From Bermanella sp. WJH001 (GTDB lineage Bacteria > Pseudomonadota > Gammaproteobacteria > Pseudomonadales > Oceanobacteraceae), in NCBI RefSeq assembly GCF_030070105.1, contig NZ_JASJOO010000002.1, positions 930,001 to 994,000 on the forward strand: a stretch of DNA of 64,000 bases, read 5' to 3'. Shown one piece after another: positions 52,892-63,469 of the stretch (position 1 is its first letter; the number at the start of each line of letters is the position of its first letter). The position numbers and the translations under genes were made by a program. The notes under the pieces were generated by a model. The model had not been told where the DNA came from. It was given only the letters and a program-made list of their open reading frames with translations, and made no database searches.

Positions 52892-55609
52892 ATGAATTAT
52901 TGGGGCATTCAAAAACACATCCTTTGGCTCACTTTGCTGCCTTGTTTAATCACGGCGGTGGCGTTGGGTGGTTATTTTACACTTGATCAACACTATCAGC
53001 TAAAGCGCCAAGCCAACGAACAAGCCAAGCTACTTAGCCAGCAACTGGCCATTGAAGGTGCTGATTTATTTCACCAAGCTGGTGGTGATACCCAAGAACG
53101 TTTACAACAGTATTTAGATCTACCTCATATTCGCAGCATCTCTTTGCTTGATAGCGAACAAGAAGAGCTCATTCATATCGGGCCGAGTATGCATGTACCT
53201 TCTTCAAAGCGTGTTATTGATAATGGCTCCCATCGCTTTGAAACTGAACACAGTATCCGAATTCTGACACCCATTTTTGATTCACGCTCACAAATGAAAA
53301 GTTTATTACTGGGCTGGATTGAACTAGAGCTGACGACAACTCAACGCCAATTAGTGCTGTATAAATCACTTTTCAGCAGTATTTTATTAATTTTGGCATG
53401 TTGCTGTTTTGCACTTTATTTATCTTATCGCTCAAGTTCTCGTATCACGACCCCTTTGCACCAAGTGAGCGACACCTTAAATGAACTAGAAGCTGGCAAC
53501 CTAGAAGCCCGTGTTCAATTACCTAACTATGCCGAATTTAATGAGTTATCAAGTGGCATCAATGCCATGGCGGCCAGTTTGCAACAAGCCCAGCAAGAAC
53601 TTCAAGACAGTGTGGAACAAGCCACCGAAGATTTAAAAAGCACCGTAGAAGCCATGGAAGTGCAAAACATTGAGCTTAACTTTGCTCGCCGTTCTGCATT
53701 AGACGCCAGTAAAACAAAATCTGAATTTCTAGCAAACATGAGCCATGAAATTCGCACGCCATTAAATGGCATTTTAGGGTTCAGTAAATTATTAGAAAAA
53801 ACACGTTTGAATAAACGCCAGCAAGAGTACTTAAATACCATAGAAGCCTCTTCATCCAGTTTATTATCCATTATTAATGACATCTTAGATTTCTCAAAAA
53901 TCGAAGCGGGTAAATTAGTACTGGATAAGGTGCCGGTTAATCTTCGCGATATCTGTGATGACGTACTCACCATGCTCGCCCCTGAGGCCCATAAAAAAAA
54001 TATTGAGCTTGCCGCTATGGTTTACCAAGACGTCCCTATGGACATCATGGGAGACCCAACACGAATCAAACAAGTATTGACCAATTTAGTTTCCAATGCG
54101 GTTAAATTCACCGAAACCGGTTCTGTTATTGTGCGAGTCATGCTTGAAGAGCACATTAATAATAAAGTGGCTCTAAAGTTCACTATCACCGATACCGGTA
54201 TTGGTCTTAACGAAGCTCAGCAAGCCAATTTATTTAAAGCCTTTAGCCAAGGGGACACATCCACCACTCGCCGTTTTGGCGGCACAGGTTTAGGCTTAGT
54301 TATTTCTAAACATATTATTAGCCACATGCAGGGTGAAATTGGCTTATCAAGCCAACCGGGCGCTGGCTCGCAATTTTGGTTTACCGGCCAATTTGAGCCT
54401 TGTGACGTGGAAGCTGAAATTTGGGACGATGCTCCTTGGTATGGCAAAACCGCTTATGTGTTAACTAGCTTAGACACCACAGCTCAAGTGTTACGCCACC
54501 AGTTAAGTGCCATTGGTTTTCAAGTAAAAAGTTTCTCAAGTTTAAAAGCCCTTCATACAGAGCAAATAAATAAACAGGCCGATGTCTGTTTAATTGAAAC
54601 AACACAAAAAACCGACTGTCACTTAAGCGAACAAATTCAAAGAAGCTGCCATGTGGTTGCATTATTGCAAAACAATGACGGTCATAACTTATCTATGTTG
54701 CAACAACTGAATATAGAGCATCGCTTGGTTTGCCCGGTTTCAACTCGACGAATCGTTCATGTTATGCATGATATTTTTAATGATGCCTTACAAAATAATT
54801 TAGATTTCCTTGGTCAAAGCCAAGCGCCGTTAAAAATTCTTGCTGTGGATGACAACCAGCCAAACTTAGAATTATTAAGCACATGGCTCGGTGACTTAAA
54901 TGTAGAAGTGATTAGCGCAACCGGTGGCTTGCAAGCCGTTGAATTTGCCAATCATGAAAAGTTTGATCTGGTCTTTATGGATATTCAAATGCCAGACTTA
55001 GACGGACTTTCTGCCACCAAAAAGATTCGTAAACAAAGCCATAACCTGCACACACCAATTATCGCTCTGACAGCTCATGCGCTGCCAACTGAGCGTAAAC
55101 AACTATTACAAAATGGTTTTGATGATTATTTAACAAAACCCATAAGTGAAGAACAGCTAGTGCATTCACTGATGAAATGGACCCACTACCAAGGTTATGG
55201 TTACAACAAACCAAGAGTGGTGATTCAAGAAGAGGCAAACCAAGAAGCAACCGAAACCAGTGTGATTAATTGGCAACAAAGTTTGGCGCTAGTCGGTGGT
55301 AAAGAAGATCTCGCCCATAAAATGCTAATTGGATTAATCAAAGAATTAACGGATTTAACACCATTACTTATAAATGGTAAAAAAGAAGCGTTAATCGAGC
55401 CAATTCATAAGCTGCATGGTTTATGTAAATACGTAGGTGCAGAACATTTAAGGCGCTGCGTTGAAGGGGCGGAGCTGTGTCTAAAAACCCATTGTGAGCA
55501 ATGGCCACAATATCAACAAGAATTACTGCTGGCCATTGAAGAGGTTCAACAATGGCAAACAGAAAACATCAGCAGTGCTCTGTTAGAGCAAGCACCGCTT
55601 GAAAGTTAA
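52892..55609 (+). CDS. barA: hybrid sensor histidine kinase BarA/GacS
   Basis: A protein of about 905 residues that controls the Gac/Csr (Rsm) cascade by phosphorelay to GacA/UvrY. ATG at 52892 (MNYWGIQKH) is chosen. It has a first membrane helix (about 10-30), a periplasmic sensor region, a second helix (about 160-180) and HAMP. The HisKA domain has the phospho-His in NMSHEIRTPLNGI, and an ATPase domain follows (DTGIGL, GGTGLGL). A degenerate receiver-like segment comes next, then a full receiver with FMDIQMPDLDG and K in YLTKPIS, and an Hpt domain with HKLHGLCKYVG. A complete three-step relay is present. Confidence 0.95.
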   Translation: MNYWGIQKHILWLTLLPCLITAVALGGYFTLDQHYQLKRQANEQAKLLSQQLAIEGADLFHQAGGDTQERLQQYLDLPHIRSISLLDSEQEELIHIGPSMHVPSSKRVIDNGSHRFETEHSIRILTPIFDSRSQMKSLLLGWIELELTTTQRQLVLYKSLFSSILLILACCCFALYLSYRSSSRITTPLHQVSDTLNELEAGNLEARVQLPNYAEFNELSSGINAMAASLQQAQQELQDSVEQATEDLKSTVEAMEVQNIELNFARRSALDASKTKSEFLANMSHEIRTPLNGILGFSKLLEKTRLNKRQQEYLNTIEASSSSLLSIINDILDFSKIEAGKLVLDKVPVNLRDICDDVLTMLAPEAHKKNIELAAMVYQDVPMDIMGDPTRIKQVLTNLVSNAVKFTETGSVIVRVMLEEHINNKVALKFTITDTGIGLNEAQQANLFKAFSQGDTSTTRRFGGTGLGLVISKHIISHMQGEIGLSSQPGAGSQFWFTGQFEPCDVEAEIWDDAPWYGKTAYVLTSLDTTAQVLRHQLSAIGFQVKSFSSLKALHTEQINKQADVCLIETTQKTDCHLSEQIQRSCHVVALLQNNDGHNLSMLQQLNIEHRLVCPVSTRRIVHVMHDIFNDALQNNLDFLGQSQAPLKILAVDDNQPNLELLSTWLGDLNVEVISATGGLQAVEFANHEKFDLVFMDIQMPDLDGLSATKKIRKQSHNLHTPIIALTAHALPTERKQLLQNGFDDYLTKPISEEQLVHSLMKWTHYQGYGYNKPRVVIQEEANQEATETSVINWQQSLALVGGKEDLAHKMLIGLIKELTDLTPLLINGKKEALIEPIHKLHGLCKYVGAEHLRRCVEGAELCLKTHCEQWPQYQQELLLAIEEVQQWQTENISSALLEQAPLES

Positions 55610-55625
55610 GGGAAAAATTAACGCA

Positions 55626-56009
55626 TTAGATAATGCTGCAAAATGCCACACAATATAAGCGCTCATCACTTAAGCTGATCAGCGCTTTTTTTCCACCTAA
55701 GTCATGAAGTTGATCAAGCGCGGCCCCTGTTAAAGTAACCTGAGGCGCACCACTGGCTAAGTTGTGAATTTCGATATTTTGCCAACCAATCCCTTTAGCG
55801 ATACCTGTGCCTAAAGCTTTGGCAATCGCTTCTTTTGCGCACCACCGTTTTGCCAAAAAAGCCATCCGAATACTGTCATCGTTTAGACCCGCAAAACGTT
55901 CTTGTTCTAGGGGAGTAAGAATACGCGCGACAAACTTTTCACCTTGTCTTGCATAAACATTTTGTAAACGCTCTATTTCTAGAATATCCGTGCCGATGGC
56001 AATGGTCAT
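55626..56009 (-). CDS. acpS: holo-[acyl-carrier-protein] synthase
   Basis: A 127-residue enzyme that attaches 4'-phosphopantetheine from CoA to acyl carrier protein. It has GTDILEIERL (Mg-binding Asp, residues 7-16), the FLAKRWCAKEAIAKALGTG block (about 51-69), and a C-terminal SLSDERLYCVAFC. It follows pdxJ by 14 bp, as in E. coli and Pseudomonas. Confidence 0.96.
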   Translation of the reverse strand: MTIAIGTDILEIERLQNVYARQGEKFVARILTPLEQERFAGLNDDSIRMAFLAKRWCAKEAIAKALGTGIAKGIGWQNIEIHNLASGAPQVTLTGAALDQLHDLGGKKALISLSDERLYCVAFCSII

Positions 56010-56023
56010 ACTTGTCAGCCCTA

Positions 56024-56764
56024 TTAATTAGCTGAGGCGGTATCAATTAAATCACGCATCTCTTTAACCGCTTGTTTTAAACCAACAAACACTGAGTGTG
56101 CAATCATGCTATGGCCAATATTTAACTCGTTTATGCCTTTAATCGCTGCAATTGCTTGGGTGTTATGGTAATGCAGACCGTGACCTGCGTTGACGATCAA
56201 TCCTTTACTGATGCCATATTCAACCCCTTTTTTGATTTTTTCGAGCTGTTTCGCTTGTTCCGCTTCATCTTGCGCATCTGCATAGTGGCCGGTGTGAATT
56301 TCAATTACAGGGGCACCACAGCGAACAGCAGCATCAATTTGTTTTTCATCCGCATCGATAAACAAAGAGACTTCTGAACCAATTTTGGCCATACGCTCAC
56401 ACGCGGCTTTAATGGCTTGTTCATTACCGATCACATTTAGCCCGCCCTCTGTGGTCAGTTCTTCACGTTTTTCAGGCACCAAGCACACGGCGTGTGGCTT
56501 AACTTGCTCGGCAATTGTGAGCATTTCATCGGTAACGGCCATCTCTAGATTCATACGAGTATTGAGCATGTCTCGCAGCATAAACACATCACGATCTTGG
56601 ATGTGACGGCGGTCTTCGCGTAAATGCAAGGTAATCCCATCAGCACCGGCTTCTTCAGCCACTAGCGCCCCGTAAACAGGATCAGGGTAACGGGTACCAC
56701 GAGCTTGACGCAACGTCGCAATGTGATCGATGTTAACACCTAATAAGACGCGCTGACTTTTCAT
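56024..56764 (-). CDS. pdxJ: pyridoxine 5'-phosphate synthase
   Basis: A 246-residue barrel enzyme that joins 1-deoxyxylulose 5-phosphate and 3-amino-2-oxopropyl phosphate to give pyridoxine 5'-phosphate. It has [17 protein letters not shown] at the N-terminus, [16 protein letters not shown] (about 40-55), [15 protein letters not shown] (about 95-109), and [10 protein letters not shown] (phosphate-binding). Confidence 0.97.
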   Translation of the reverse strand: MKSQRVLLGVNIDHIATLRQARGTRYPDPVYGALVAEEAGADGITLHLREDRRHIQDRDVFMLRDMLNTRMNLEMAVTDEMLTIAEQVKPHAVCLVPEKREELTTEGGLNVIGNEQAIKAACERMAKIGSEVSLFIDADEKQIDAAVRCGAPVIEIHTGHYADAQDEAEQAKQLEKIKKGVEYGISKGLIVNAGHGLHYHNTQAIAAIKGINELNIGHSMIAHSVFVGLKQAVKEMRDLIDTASAN

Positions 56765-56776
56765 AACAATTCCTAA

Positions 56777-57490
56777 TTACAAATGTTTGTATTGCTTTAA
56801 TAATTCACGAGCTTGAATGGGTTTATACCCAATTATAGGCTTAAGTGCTAAGCGCAAAAGGCGTTTACACATTTTTAATGTGCTCGCAGCGGATATATCC
56901 CCTTGCGCTAAACGTTTTAAATCTTGCCCATAGAAACAATTATTTGGGTTTTTCGCCGCATAAATGTGGCTCACACGGGACATACCTTGCTCAACAAAAA
57001 AACCATAATGGCTATCGTCTTCTACATAGTCTGCGGTTTTAAAATCCATATCCCATTCGTAACTTTGCCCCATGTGCTCTAGCAAAGTGATTTCAAATGT
57101 TCGCAGGGCTAGCTCGAGTTGCTGGTTTTGCAAATTATGAAGGGCCGCTTCGTAGGCTTCATAAAGAAACTCAGCTTCAACTTCGGCATCGGTGCGTAAC
57201 GCCCGCAAAATTACTTCATTCACATAAAAACCACTGAATAACGCATCCCCTTTTAATGCTAAAGGTAAGCCTTGGCTTTCATATTTATCAAGATTCTTAA
57301 GGCCCGAATCACCATGGAAAAACACCTGGTATTCAATGAACGGTTGCAAGGCCTGCCCTTGACTCATGCTTTTTTTAACCCCACGAGCAATGCATCGCAC
57401 CAAGCCATAATCAGGTGTAAATAAGTCCACCATGGCACTGGTTTCACGATACGGTCGGGAGTGTAAAACATAAGCAGGTTGTTTGATCAT
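56777..57490 (-). CDS. recO: DNA repair protein RecO
   Basis: A protein of about 237 residues that loads RecA onto gapped DNA together with RecR. ATG at 57490 gives MIKQPAYVLHSRPYRETS, the standard start; a frame extension upstream to 57547 is judged unlikely. It has an N-terminal OB fold (VDLFTPDYGLVRCIARGVK) and a C-terminal helical region (ELALRTFEITLLEHMG). Several family members carry a zinc site, which is not seen here. Confidence 0.93.
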   Translation of the reverse strand: MIKQPAYVLHSRPYRETSAMVDLFTPDYGLVRCIARGVKKSMSQGQALQPFIEYQVFFHGDSGLKNLDKYESQGLPLALKGDALFSGFYVNEVILRALRTDAEVEAEFLYEAYEAALHNLQNQQLELALRTFEITLLEHMGQSYEWDMDFKTADYVEDDSHYGFFVEQGMSRVSHIYAAKNPNNCFYGQDLKRLAQGDISAASTLKMCKRLLRLALKPIIGYKPIQARELLKQYKHL

Positions 57491-57580
57491 AGATGATGTT
57501 GTTACCGCATATCTATATCGAGGATATTTTATTGTTTTTATATTCACTGGCTTACAGGGTCGTAAGCCAGTGACACATGA

Positions 57581-58477
57581 TTAATCTAAATCGTTGTAGC
57601 CTAGTGATTTTAAGGCTCGCTCATCATCAGCCCAGCCACCTTTGACTTTCACCCAGGTATTAAGCATCACTTTTGAGTCGAACATTTTTTCCATATCTAA
57701 ACGCGCATCGGTTCCGATTTGCTTGATACGTTCACCTTTATCGCCGATGAGGATTTTCTTCTGACCCTCTCGCTCAACCAAAATCAAAGCATGGATAGTA
57801 ATGATCTTGCCGTTGTCTTCAAATTTTTCAATTTCAACCGTCATGGAGTACGGTAATTCGTCACCCAATTGGCGCATGATTTTTTCACGCACGAGCTCTG
57901 CGGCTAAAAAGCGCACACTGCGGTCAGTGAATTGATCGCGATCGTAAAAGTGCATGCCCTCTGGGATATATTTGGCAATACTGGCTTCAAGCTGTTCAAC
58001 ATTGTTGCCAAGCTTAGCGCTTACTGGCACCACTTCTAAGAAATTCATTTTTTGTGATACTTCTTGTAGGTGCGGCAATAGTGTGGATTTATCCGCTAAG
58101 TGATCTACTTTATTGATCACTAAAATACAGGGCACATTGGCTGCGATGATTTTTTGCAAAACCACTTCGTCTTCTGGCATCCATTTGGTTCTGTCCACCA
58201 CAAATACCACAAGATCCACATCTTTAATGGCGTTTGACGCTACTTTATTGATATAGCGGTTTAATGCTTTTTCGCTGTAACCTTCATGTAGTCCTGGAGT
58301 GTCCACATAAATAGCCTGTACATCATCCGTGGTTTTCATACCTAAGATCTGATGACGGGTGGTTTGTGGCTTACGGGAAGTAATACTTAGCTTTTGTCCA
58401 AGGATGCGATTAAGCAGTGTGGACTTACCCACATTAGGACGGCCAACAATGGCGATGTAGCCACACTTATCACTCAT
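57581..58477 (-). CDS. era: GTPase Era
   Basis: A 298-residue GTPase for late 30S ribosome assembly. It has G1 GRPNVGKST (about 12-20), G3 DTPG (about 59-62), G4 NKVD (about 120-123), and a C-terminal KH domain ([21 protein letters not shown]) that binds the 3' end of 16S rRNA. Its start overlaps the rnc stop by four bases. Confidence 0.98.
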   Translation of the reverse strand: MSDKCGYIAIVGRPNVGKSTLLNRILGQKLSITSRKPQTTRHQILGMKTTDDVQAIYVDTPGLHEGYSEKALNRYINKVASNAIKDVDLVVFVVDRTKWMPEDEVVLQKIIAANVPCILVINKVDHLADKSTLLPHLQEVSQKMNFLEVVPVSAKLGNNVEQLEASIAKYIPEGMHFYDRDQFTDRSVRFLAAELVREKIMRQLGDELPYSMTVEIEKFEDNGKIITIHALILVEREGQKKILIGDKGERIKQIGTDARLDMEKMFDSKVMLNTWVKVKGGWADDERALKSLGYNDLD

Positions 58478-59154
58478 GACTCAACTCCCAACGCTTTAAG
58501 CGCTTTTTTTGCCGCATTTTGCTCAGCAATTCTGCGGCTGCTTCCCACACCTAAGGTGACTTCTGGTAAGGCTTCTACGCGACAGCTCACTTTAAACTTT
58601 TGATCATGTGCTTGACCAAACACTTCGGTTACTTCGTAAACCGGTAAGCGGTCTTGACTCTTTTGCAGGTATTCCTGCAAGCGAGTTTTAGAATCTTTTA
58701 ATACGCCGTCCATTTTTAGCTCTGTTAAGCGTTCGCCATACCAATTGTGTATGTGCTTAGTGACGACATCCATACCCGCATCAAGGTATATAGCACCGAT
58801 GATAGCCTCAACCGCATCGGCTAAAATGGATTCGCGGTTAAAGCCACCGCTTTTTAATTCACCAGAACCCAATACTAGAAATTCACCAAGATCAAAATCT
58901 CGGCCTAGCTCGGCTAACGTGGTGCCACGAACCAAACCAGCACGAAGGCGACTTAGCTTACCTTCTTTAGCATCTGGAAATTTATGGAATAAGGCTTCTG
59001 CCACCACAAAGTTAACGATGGAGTCCCCTAGGAATTCCAAGCGTTCGTTATTTTTACCGCCTTTACTGCGGTGCGTCAGCGCTAATTTAATTAGGCTTTC
59101 GTCTTTAAAATCGTAGCCGATTCGCTGGCTGAGCTTTTTAAAAGGATTATTCAC
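58474..59154 (-). CDS. rnc: ribonuclease III
   Basis: A 226-residue double-strand RNase that processes rRNA precursors and some mRNAs. It has the catalytic signature [18 protein letters not shown] (about 36-53), D and E in [13 protein letters not shown] (about 113-125), and a C-terminal dsRNA-binding domain ending [19 protein letters not shown]. It overlaps the DUF4845 gene upstream by eight bases. Confidence 0.98.
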   Translation of the reverse strand: MNNPFKKLSQRIGYDFKDESLIKLALTHRSKGGKNNERLEFLGDSIVNFVVAEALFHKFPDAKEGKLSRLRAGLVRGTTLAELGRDFDLGEFLVLGSGELKSGGFNRESILADAVEAIIGAIYLDAGMDVVTKHIHNWYGERLTELKMDGVLKDSKTRLQEYLQKSQDRLPVYEVTEVFGQAHDQKFKVSCRVEALPEVTLGVGSSRRIAEQNAAKKALKALGVES

Positions 59155-59506
59155 TGAAATCTATATAATGGTTAAAAGTAGCGACAAGTTCGATATTTGA
59201 TACCAGCGGGACTCGTCGCTCATACTCCATATCAATAATAATATTAGAACCTTGGCCAGTAACTTCCACAAATCCAACTAATTCTCCGGCGCCATTAATC
59301 TGAAAGCGCTTTTGAATCATATCTTCTATTTGCCGAGCACTGATTTCTTTATCTGCAGATTCTTCTTTTAGGTTCTTAAAAACCGTTTCTATAGCCCAGT
59401 TTTGGGTATATAACGGGAACACTTTTAATATGGTAAAAAATCCCAAAAAACATAGCATAATGACAATCAAAATAAAGATGCCGCTAGAACCCTGCTGTTT
59501 TTTCAT
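59147..59506 (-). CDS. DUF4845 membrane protein
   Basis: A 119-residue protein with one N-terminal membrane helix (about 8-28) and a small outer domain (IEDMIQKRFQINGAGE...IIIDMEYERRVPLV). Members occur next to lepB and rnc in Pseudomonas and relatives; the function is unknown. In those genomes lepB (signal peptidase I) lies between lepA and this gene. Here only 49 bp separates it from lepA, so lepB is missing from the cluster. Confidence 0.88.
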   Translation of the reverse strand: MKKQQGSSGIFILIVIMLCFLGFFTILKVFPLYTQNWAIETVFKNLKEESADKEISARQIEDMIQKRFQINGAGELVGFVEVTGQGSNIIIDMEYERRVPLVSNIELVATFNHYIDFSE

Positions 59507-59555
59507 ATTATTACCTTATTATTTTTTTAGTATTTGATTGTCGCCATAGATAGCA

Positions 59556-61358
59556 TTAGCTATCTACAGACAACACCGCGTGGAAAGCAGATTGCGGTAC
59601 TTCAACGTTACCAACTTGCTTCATACGTTTTTTACCTTCTTTTTGTTTCTGTAACAGTTTCTTCTTACGACTCACGTCACCACCATAACATTTGGCCGTT
59701 ACGTTTTTACGCAAAGCTTTTACGGTTGAACGAGAAACAACTTGGTTACCAATGGCCGACTGAATCGCTACATCGAACATTTGGCGTGGAATTAGCTCGG
59801 CTAATTTCTCACACAGGGCACGGCCGTAACTGCGAGTTTTATCGCGGTGAATAATCACAGCTAATGCATCAACACGCTCGCCGTTAATTAAAATATCCAT
59901 ACGCACAAGTGGCGCTGCACTGAAGTGTGTAAAGCCGTAATCAAGGGATGCATAACCTTTACTTACCGATTTTAAACGGTCAAAGAAGTCACCAACCACT
60001 TCACTCATAGGCATATCATACTTCAAAGCCACCTGCGTGCCTGTGAAGTTCATATCCTTTTGCACACCCCGTTTTTCAACGCACAATGTAATAACGTTAC
60101 CCACTAGCTCTTTTGGCACCAGAATATTGGCTTCACAAATAGGCTCACGCATTTCAGCAATACGGCTAGGGTCAGGCAATTTAGACGGGTTAGCAACCTC
60201 AATCACATCACCGTTATTCATGGCTAACTCATACACTACCGTTGGGGCTGTGGTAATGAGATCAAGATTATATTCACGCTCTAAACGTTCTTGAATGATC
60301 TCCATGTGCAGTAAACCTAAGAAACCACAGCGATAACCCAAACCTAGGGCGTCTGATGATTCAGGTTCAAAAAACAACGAAGCGTCATTTAACGATAACT
60401 TATCGAGGGCATCACGGAAGTCTTCGTACTGGTCAGATGAGACCGGGAATAAACCCGCATAAACCTGTGGTTTCACCTTGGTAAAACCAGGCAAGGCAGC
60501 CACTTCATCGGCTTTTTTGCTGTGTACGATAGTATCGCCCACAGGTGCACCGTGAATGTCTTTGATACCTGCACAAATAAAACCTACTTCGCCGGCTTTT
60601 AGTTCGTTGGTTACCAAACGCTTAGGTGTGAAAATACCAACAGAGTCTGCATACCAATCACGACCCGTGGTTTTCACGCGAATTTTATCGCCTTTTTTCA
60701 AAGTACCGTTTACAACCCGTACTAATGACACCACGCCTAAGTAGCTATCGAACCAAGAGTCGATTATTAAAGCTTGCAGTTCGCCATCTAACTCACCTTG
60801 AGGTGGTGGAATGCGTTTGATCATATCTTCAAGCACATCTTCAATGCCCAGTCCGCTTTTTGCGCTACAGCGAACGGCATCAGTGGCATCAATGCCGATG
60901 ATGTCTTCAATTTCTTGGCTAACCTTATCTGGGTCGGCTTGTGGTAAGTCCATTTTATTTAGAACCGGCACCACTTCTAAGTCTTGTTCGATAGCGGTGT
61001 AGCAGTTCGCCACTGATTGAGCTTCTACGCCCTGAGCCGCATCCACAACCAATAACGCACCTTCACAGGCGGCTAAAGAGCGGGATACTTCATAGCTGAA
61101 ATCCACATGCCCAGGGGTGTCGATAAAGTTAAGTTGATATATTTTTCCATCACGAGCCTTATATTTAAGGGTTACGCTTTGGGCTTTGATGGTGATGCCA
61201 CGCTCGCGCTCGATATCCATGCTATCGAGAACCTGTGCCTGCATTTCACGGGCAGTCAGACCTTCACAGTGGGATATAAAGCGGTCGGCCAAGGTAGATT
61301 TACCATGGTCGATGTGGGCAATGATTGAAAAGTTACGAATGTGATCTAGATTACTCAC
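59556..61358 (-). CDS. lepA: elongation factor 4 (LepA)
   Basis: A 600-residue translation GTPase that acts on ribosomes during initiation or back-translocation. It has [14 protein letters not shown] (G1, about 14-27), [12 protein letters not shown] (G3, about 80-91), NKMDLPQA (G4) and the LepA-specific C-terminus ([24 protein letters not shown]). Its length is standard. Confidence 0.98.
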   Translation of the reverse strand: MSNLDHIRNFSIIAHIDHGKSTLADRFISHCEGLTAREMQAQVLDSMDIERERGITIKAQSVTLKYKARDGKIYQLNFIDTPGHVDFSYEVSRSLAACEGALLVVDAAQGVEAQSVANCYTAIEQDLEVVPVLNKMDLPQADPDKVSQEIEDIIGIDATDAVRCSAKSGLGIEDVLEDMIKRIPPPQGELDGELQALIIDSWFDSYLGVVSLVRVVNGTLKKGDKIRVKTTGRDWYADSVGIFTPKRLVTNELKAGEVGFICAGIKDIHGAPVGDTIVHSKKADEVAALPGFTKVKPQVYAGLFPVSSDQYEDFRDALDKLSLNDASLFFEPESSDALGLGYRCGFLGLLHMEIIQERLEREYNLDLITTAPTVVYELAMNNGDVIEVANPSKLPDPSRIAEMREPICEANILVPKELVGNVITLCVEKRGVQKDMNFTGTQVALKYDMPMSEVVGDFFDRLKSVSKGYASLDYGFTHFSAAPLVRMDILINGERVDALAVIIHRDKTRSYGRALCEKLAELIPRQMFDVAIQSAIGNQVVSRSTVKALRKNVTAKCYGGDVSRKKKLLQKQKEGKKRMKQVGNVEVPQSAFHAVLSVDS

Positions 61359-61471
61359 GTAGAGACAAACCTAATAGGTGAAAATTGCGGCAATTTTACA
61401 CGAATTAAGCCTTATAGCATAGGCGCTTAATGAGCTAGATGACTGAATAAACAGGGTTTTACAGTGGATAA

Positions 61472-61502
61472 GGCACCTCAACCCTGAAACGGTTGAGGTG
61501 CG
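61472..61502. terminator. strong stem-loop between mucD and lepA
   Basis: GCACCTCAACC (61473-61483) pairs with GGTTGAGGTGC (61491-61501) in an 11-pair stem with a seven-base loop, directly after the mucD stop. There is no T-run on the minus strand, so termination may need Rho, or the stem may protect the mRNA end. Confidence 0.65.
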
Positions 61503-61508
61503 GTGACT

Positions 61509-62894
61509 CTAATCATTCACACGTATAGAGATAAACATAGGTGAGCCTCGACGCACAATGCGCATGGGCACCAAGCGACCACTTGGCAATTGTTTCACCA
61601 CTCGCTCAAAGTCAGATATATCACGAATGATCTCACTGTAAATCATGGTAATCACATCGCCCTTAATTAAACCCGCATTGGCGCCAGCGCCTTGATTCAC
61701 TGATTGCACCATGACACCCTCGGTATCCCACTGCTTTTGCTGAGAAGCGCTTAAACCAATGACCTCTATACCCAAACGATTCACTTGTTTGCTTTGTTGA
61801 GGCATGCGATTAGCGGCCAATACAGTGTCATCTTGTGGCAACTCACCGATTTCAACACTCAAACGTTTAGCTTTACCATTACGAATCACCTTTAAACTGG
61901 CTTTCGTACCTGGGCGCACACGCCCAACTAAGTGAGGTAGGTCACTGCTGAGCACGACTTCTTTACCATTAAACTCGGTAATAATATCGCCAGATTGCAT
62001 ACCTGCAGCCGCAGCTGGGCCATTTTGAACCACCTGACTCACTAGTGCTCCAGCGGCTTTTTTAAGACCAAACGATTCCGCTAAATTTTTATCCACTTCT
62101 TGAATGGCCACCCCTAACCAACCACGTGACACCACTCCATTTTCTTTCAGCTGGGCCACCACTTCCATGGCAACGTTCATAGGTATGGCAAAACTTAACC
62201 CCATAAAACCACCACTGCGGGTATAAATTTGCGAGTTAATGCCCACCACTTCACCATCCAAATTAAATAATGGCCCACCAGAATTACCCGGATTAATGGC
62301 CACATCGGTTTGAATAAACGGCACATAATTCTCATTTGGCAGGCTGCGCCCTTTTGCACTCACGATGCCCGCCGTCACGGAATAATCAAAGCCAAATGGG
62401 CTACCAATGGCCACTACCCACTCTCCTACCTTGAGTTTTTCGCTGTTGCCAATTTCGACAATGGGGAGGTTATTGGCTTCTACTTTGAGTAATGCCAAGT
62501 CAGAACTTGGGTCGTGTCCGATTAATTGCGCTTCAAGTTCGCGACGATCATTCAAACGAACAAAAATTTGATCTGCGCCATCTATTACATGGTTATTGGT
62601 GAGGATGTAACCGTCTTTACTCACTATAAAACCAGAACCTAATGATGCACGCTCTTGAGAGTTACCCCTGGGATTGTTTCTTGGGGTTTGTGGGACACCA
62701 AAAAAATGACGAAAGATGTCAGGTACCCCTTGAGGGATCTCCATTTGACCGCCAAATCGTCCTTGGGCTTTTTGGGTGGTACTGATATTGACCACGGCCG
62801 GACTGGCTTGCTCAACCAAGTCGGTAAAATCAGGTAATTGCGACATTGCCTGAGCAGAAATAAATAAGAGGCAAAAGCACAACAATTGTTTCAT
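61509..62894 (-). CDS. mucD: periplasmic serine protease MucD (DegP/HtrA family)
   Basis: A 461-residue protein quality-control protease. It has a signal peptide (about 1-18), then a trypsin-like domain with His in LTNNHVIDGAD, Asp in SSDLALLKV and Ser in NPGNSGGPLF, followed by two PDZ domains (from about residue 255 and from about 365). In the rpoE/algU cluster MucD degrades misfolded envelope proteins and so damps sigma-E activation. The order rseB-rseC-mucD-lepA matches Pseudomonas. Confidence 0.96.
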   Translation of the reverse strand: MKQLLCFCLLFISAQAMSQLPDFTDLVEQASPAVVNISTTQKAQGRFGGQMEIPQGVPDIFRHFFGVPQTPRNNPRGNSQERASLGSGFIVSKDGYILTNNHVIDGADQIFVRLNDRRELEAQLIGHDPSSDLALLKVEANNLPIVEIGNSEKLKVGEWVVAIGSPFGFDYSVTAGIVSAKGRSLPNENYVPFIQTDVAINPGNSGGPLFNLDGEVVGINSQIYTRSGGFMGLSFAIPMNVAMEVVAQLKENGVVSRGWLGVAIQEVDKNLAESFGLKKAAGALVSQVVQNGPAAAAGMQSGDIITEFNGKEVVLSSDLPHLVGRVRPGTKASLKVIRNGKAKRLSVEIGELPQDDTVLAANRMPQQSKQVNRLGIEVIGLSASQQKQWDTEGVMVQSVNQGAGANAGLIKGDVITMIYSEIIRDISDFERVVKQLPSGRLVPMRIVRRGSPMFISIRVND

Positions 62895-62970
62895 TTATAA
62901 ACTCCGTTACAGTTAAAACAGTCAATTAAATACTTATATAAAGTCAGCCACTAACTATCATTCTAGTCAT

Positions 62971-63435
62971 TTAATGGGTTTCGCACATGGGGATGTGCGA
63001 TTCAACACTTTGAGCTTTACGCACTAAACGTGGGTGCCAATGTGAAAATTTCAAGGACTTGGACTGACGATTTACCCAGTAAAACCCAGCAATCATTGCT
63101 AAAAAAGCGCACAGAACGCTTATTTTTTCTTCAACCCCCATAAGGCTTAATAGCATGGCAACCGCCATCATGGCCATTAAAGGCACGCCATACATCAACA
63201 ATGATGAGCGCAAAATCGCCTGCTCTGGCACGCCAATGATCACTTGATCATTTTCACTGACATCCAAGCCATTACGATCCACCGGCAAATCAATTTGCTT
63301 CTGCCCGGCCTTAGCCAGCAAACTATGACCACAGCCCTTTTGTGCCTGACAAGAACCACAAGCGCTCTTGGCGATGGCCTGCACCCAGACCACATCACCT
63401 TCAACTCTCAGTACTCTCGCGGACTCTTCAACCAT
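62971..63435 (-). CDS. rseC: RseC/MucC family regulator
   Basis: A protein of about 154 residues starting at ATG 63435 (MVEESARVLRVEG); an upstream in-frame start would overlap rseB and is unlikely. An N-terminal soluble part has a Cys cluster (CGSCQAQKGCGH, about 24-35), and two membrane helices (about 78-100 and 104-122) follow. RseC modulates sigma-E signalling and SoxR reduction in E. coli, and MucC is its Pseudomonas equivalent. Confidence 0.93.
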   Translation of the reverse strand: MVEESARVLRVEGDVVWVQAIAKSACGSCQAQKGCGHSLLAKAGQKQIDLPVDRNGLDVSENDQVIIGVPEQAILRSSLLMYGVPLMAMMAVAMLLSLMGVEEKISVLCAFLAMIAGFYWVNRQSKSLKFSHWHPRLVRKAQSVESHIPMCETH

Positions 63436-63469
63436 TTTGCGACACCACAACTCAAATAAATGGGGTGTT

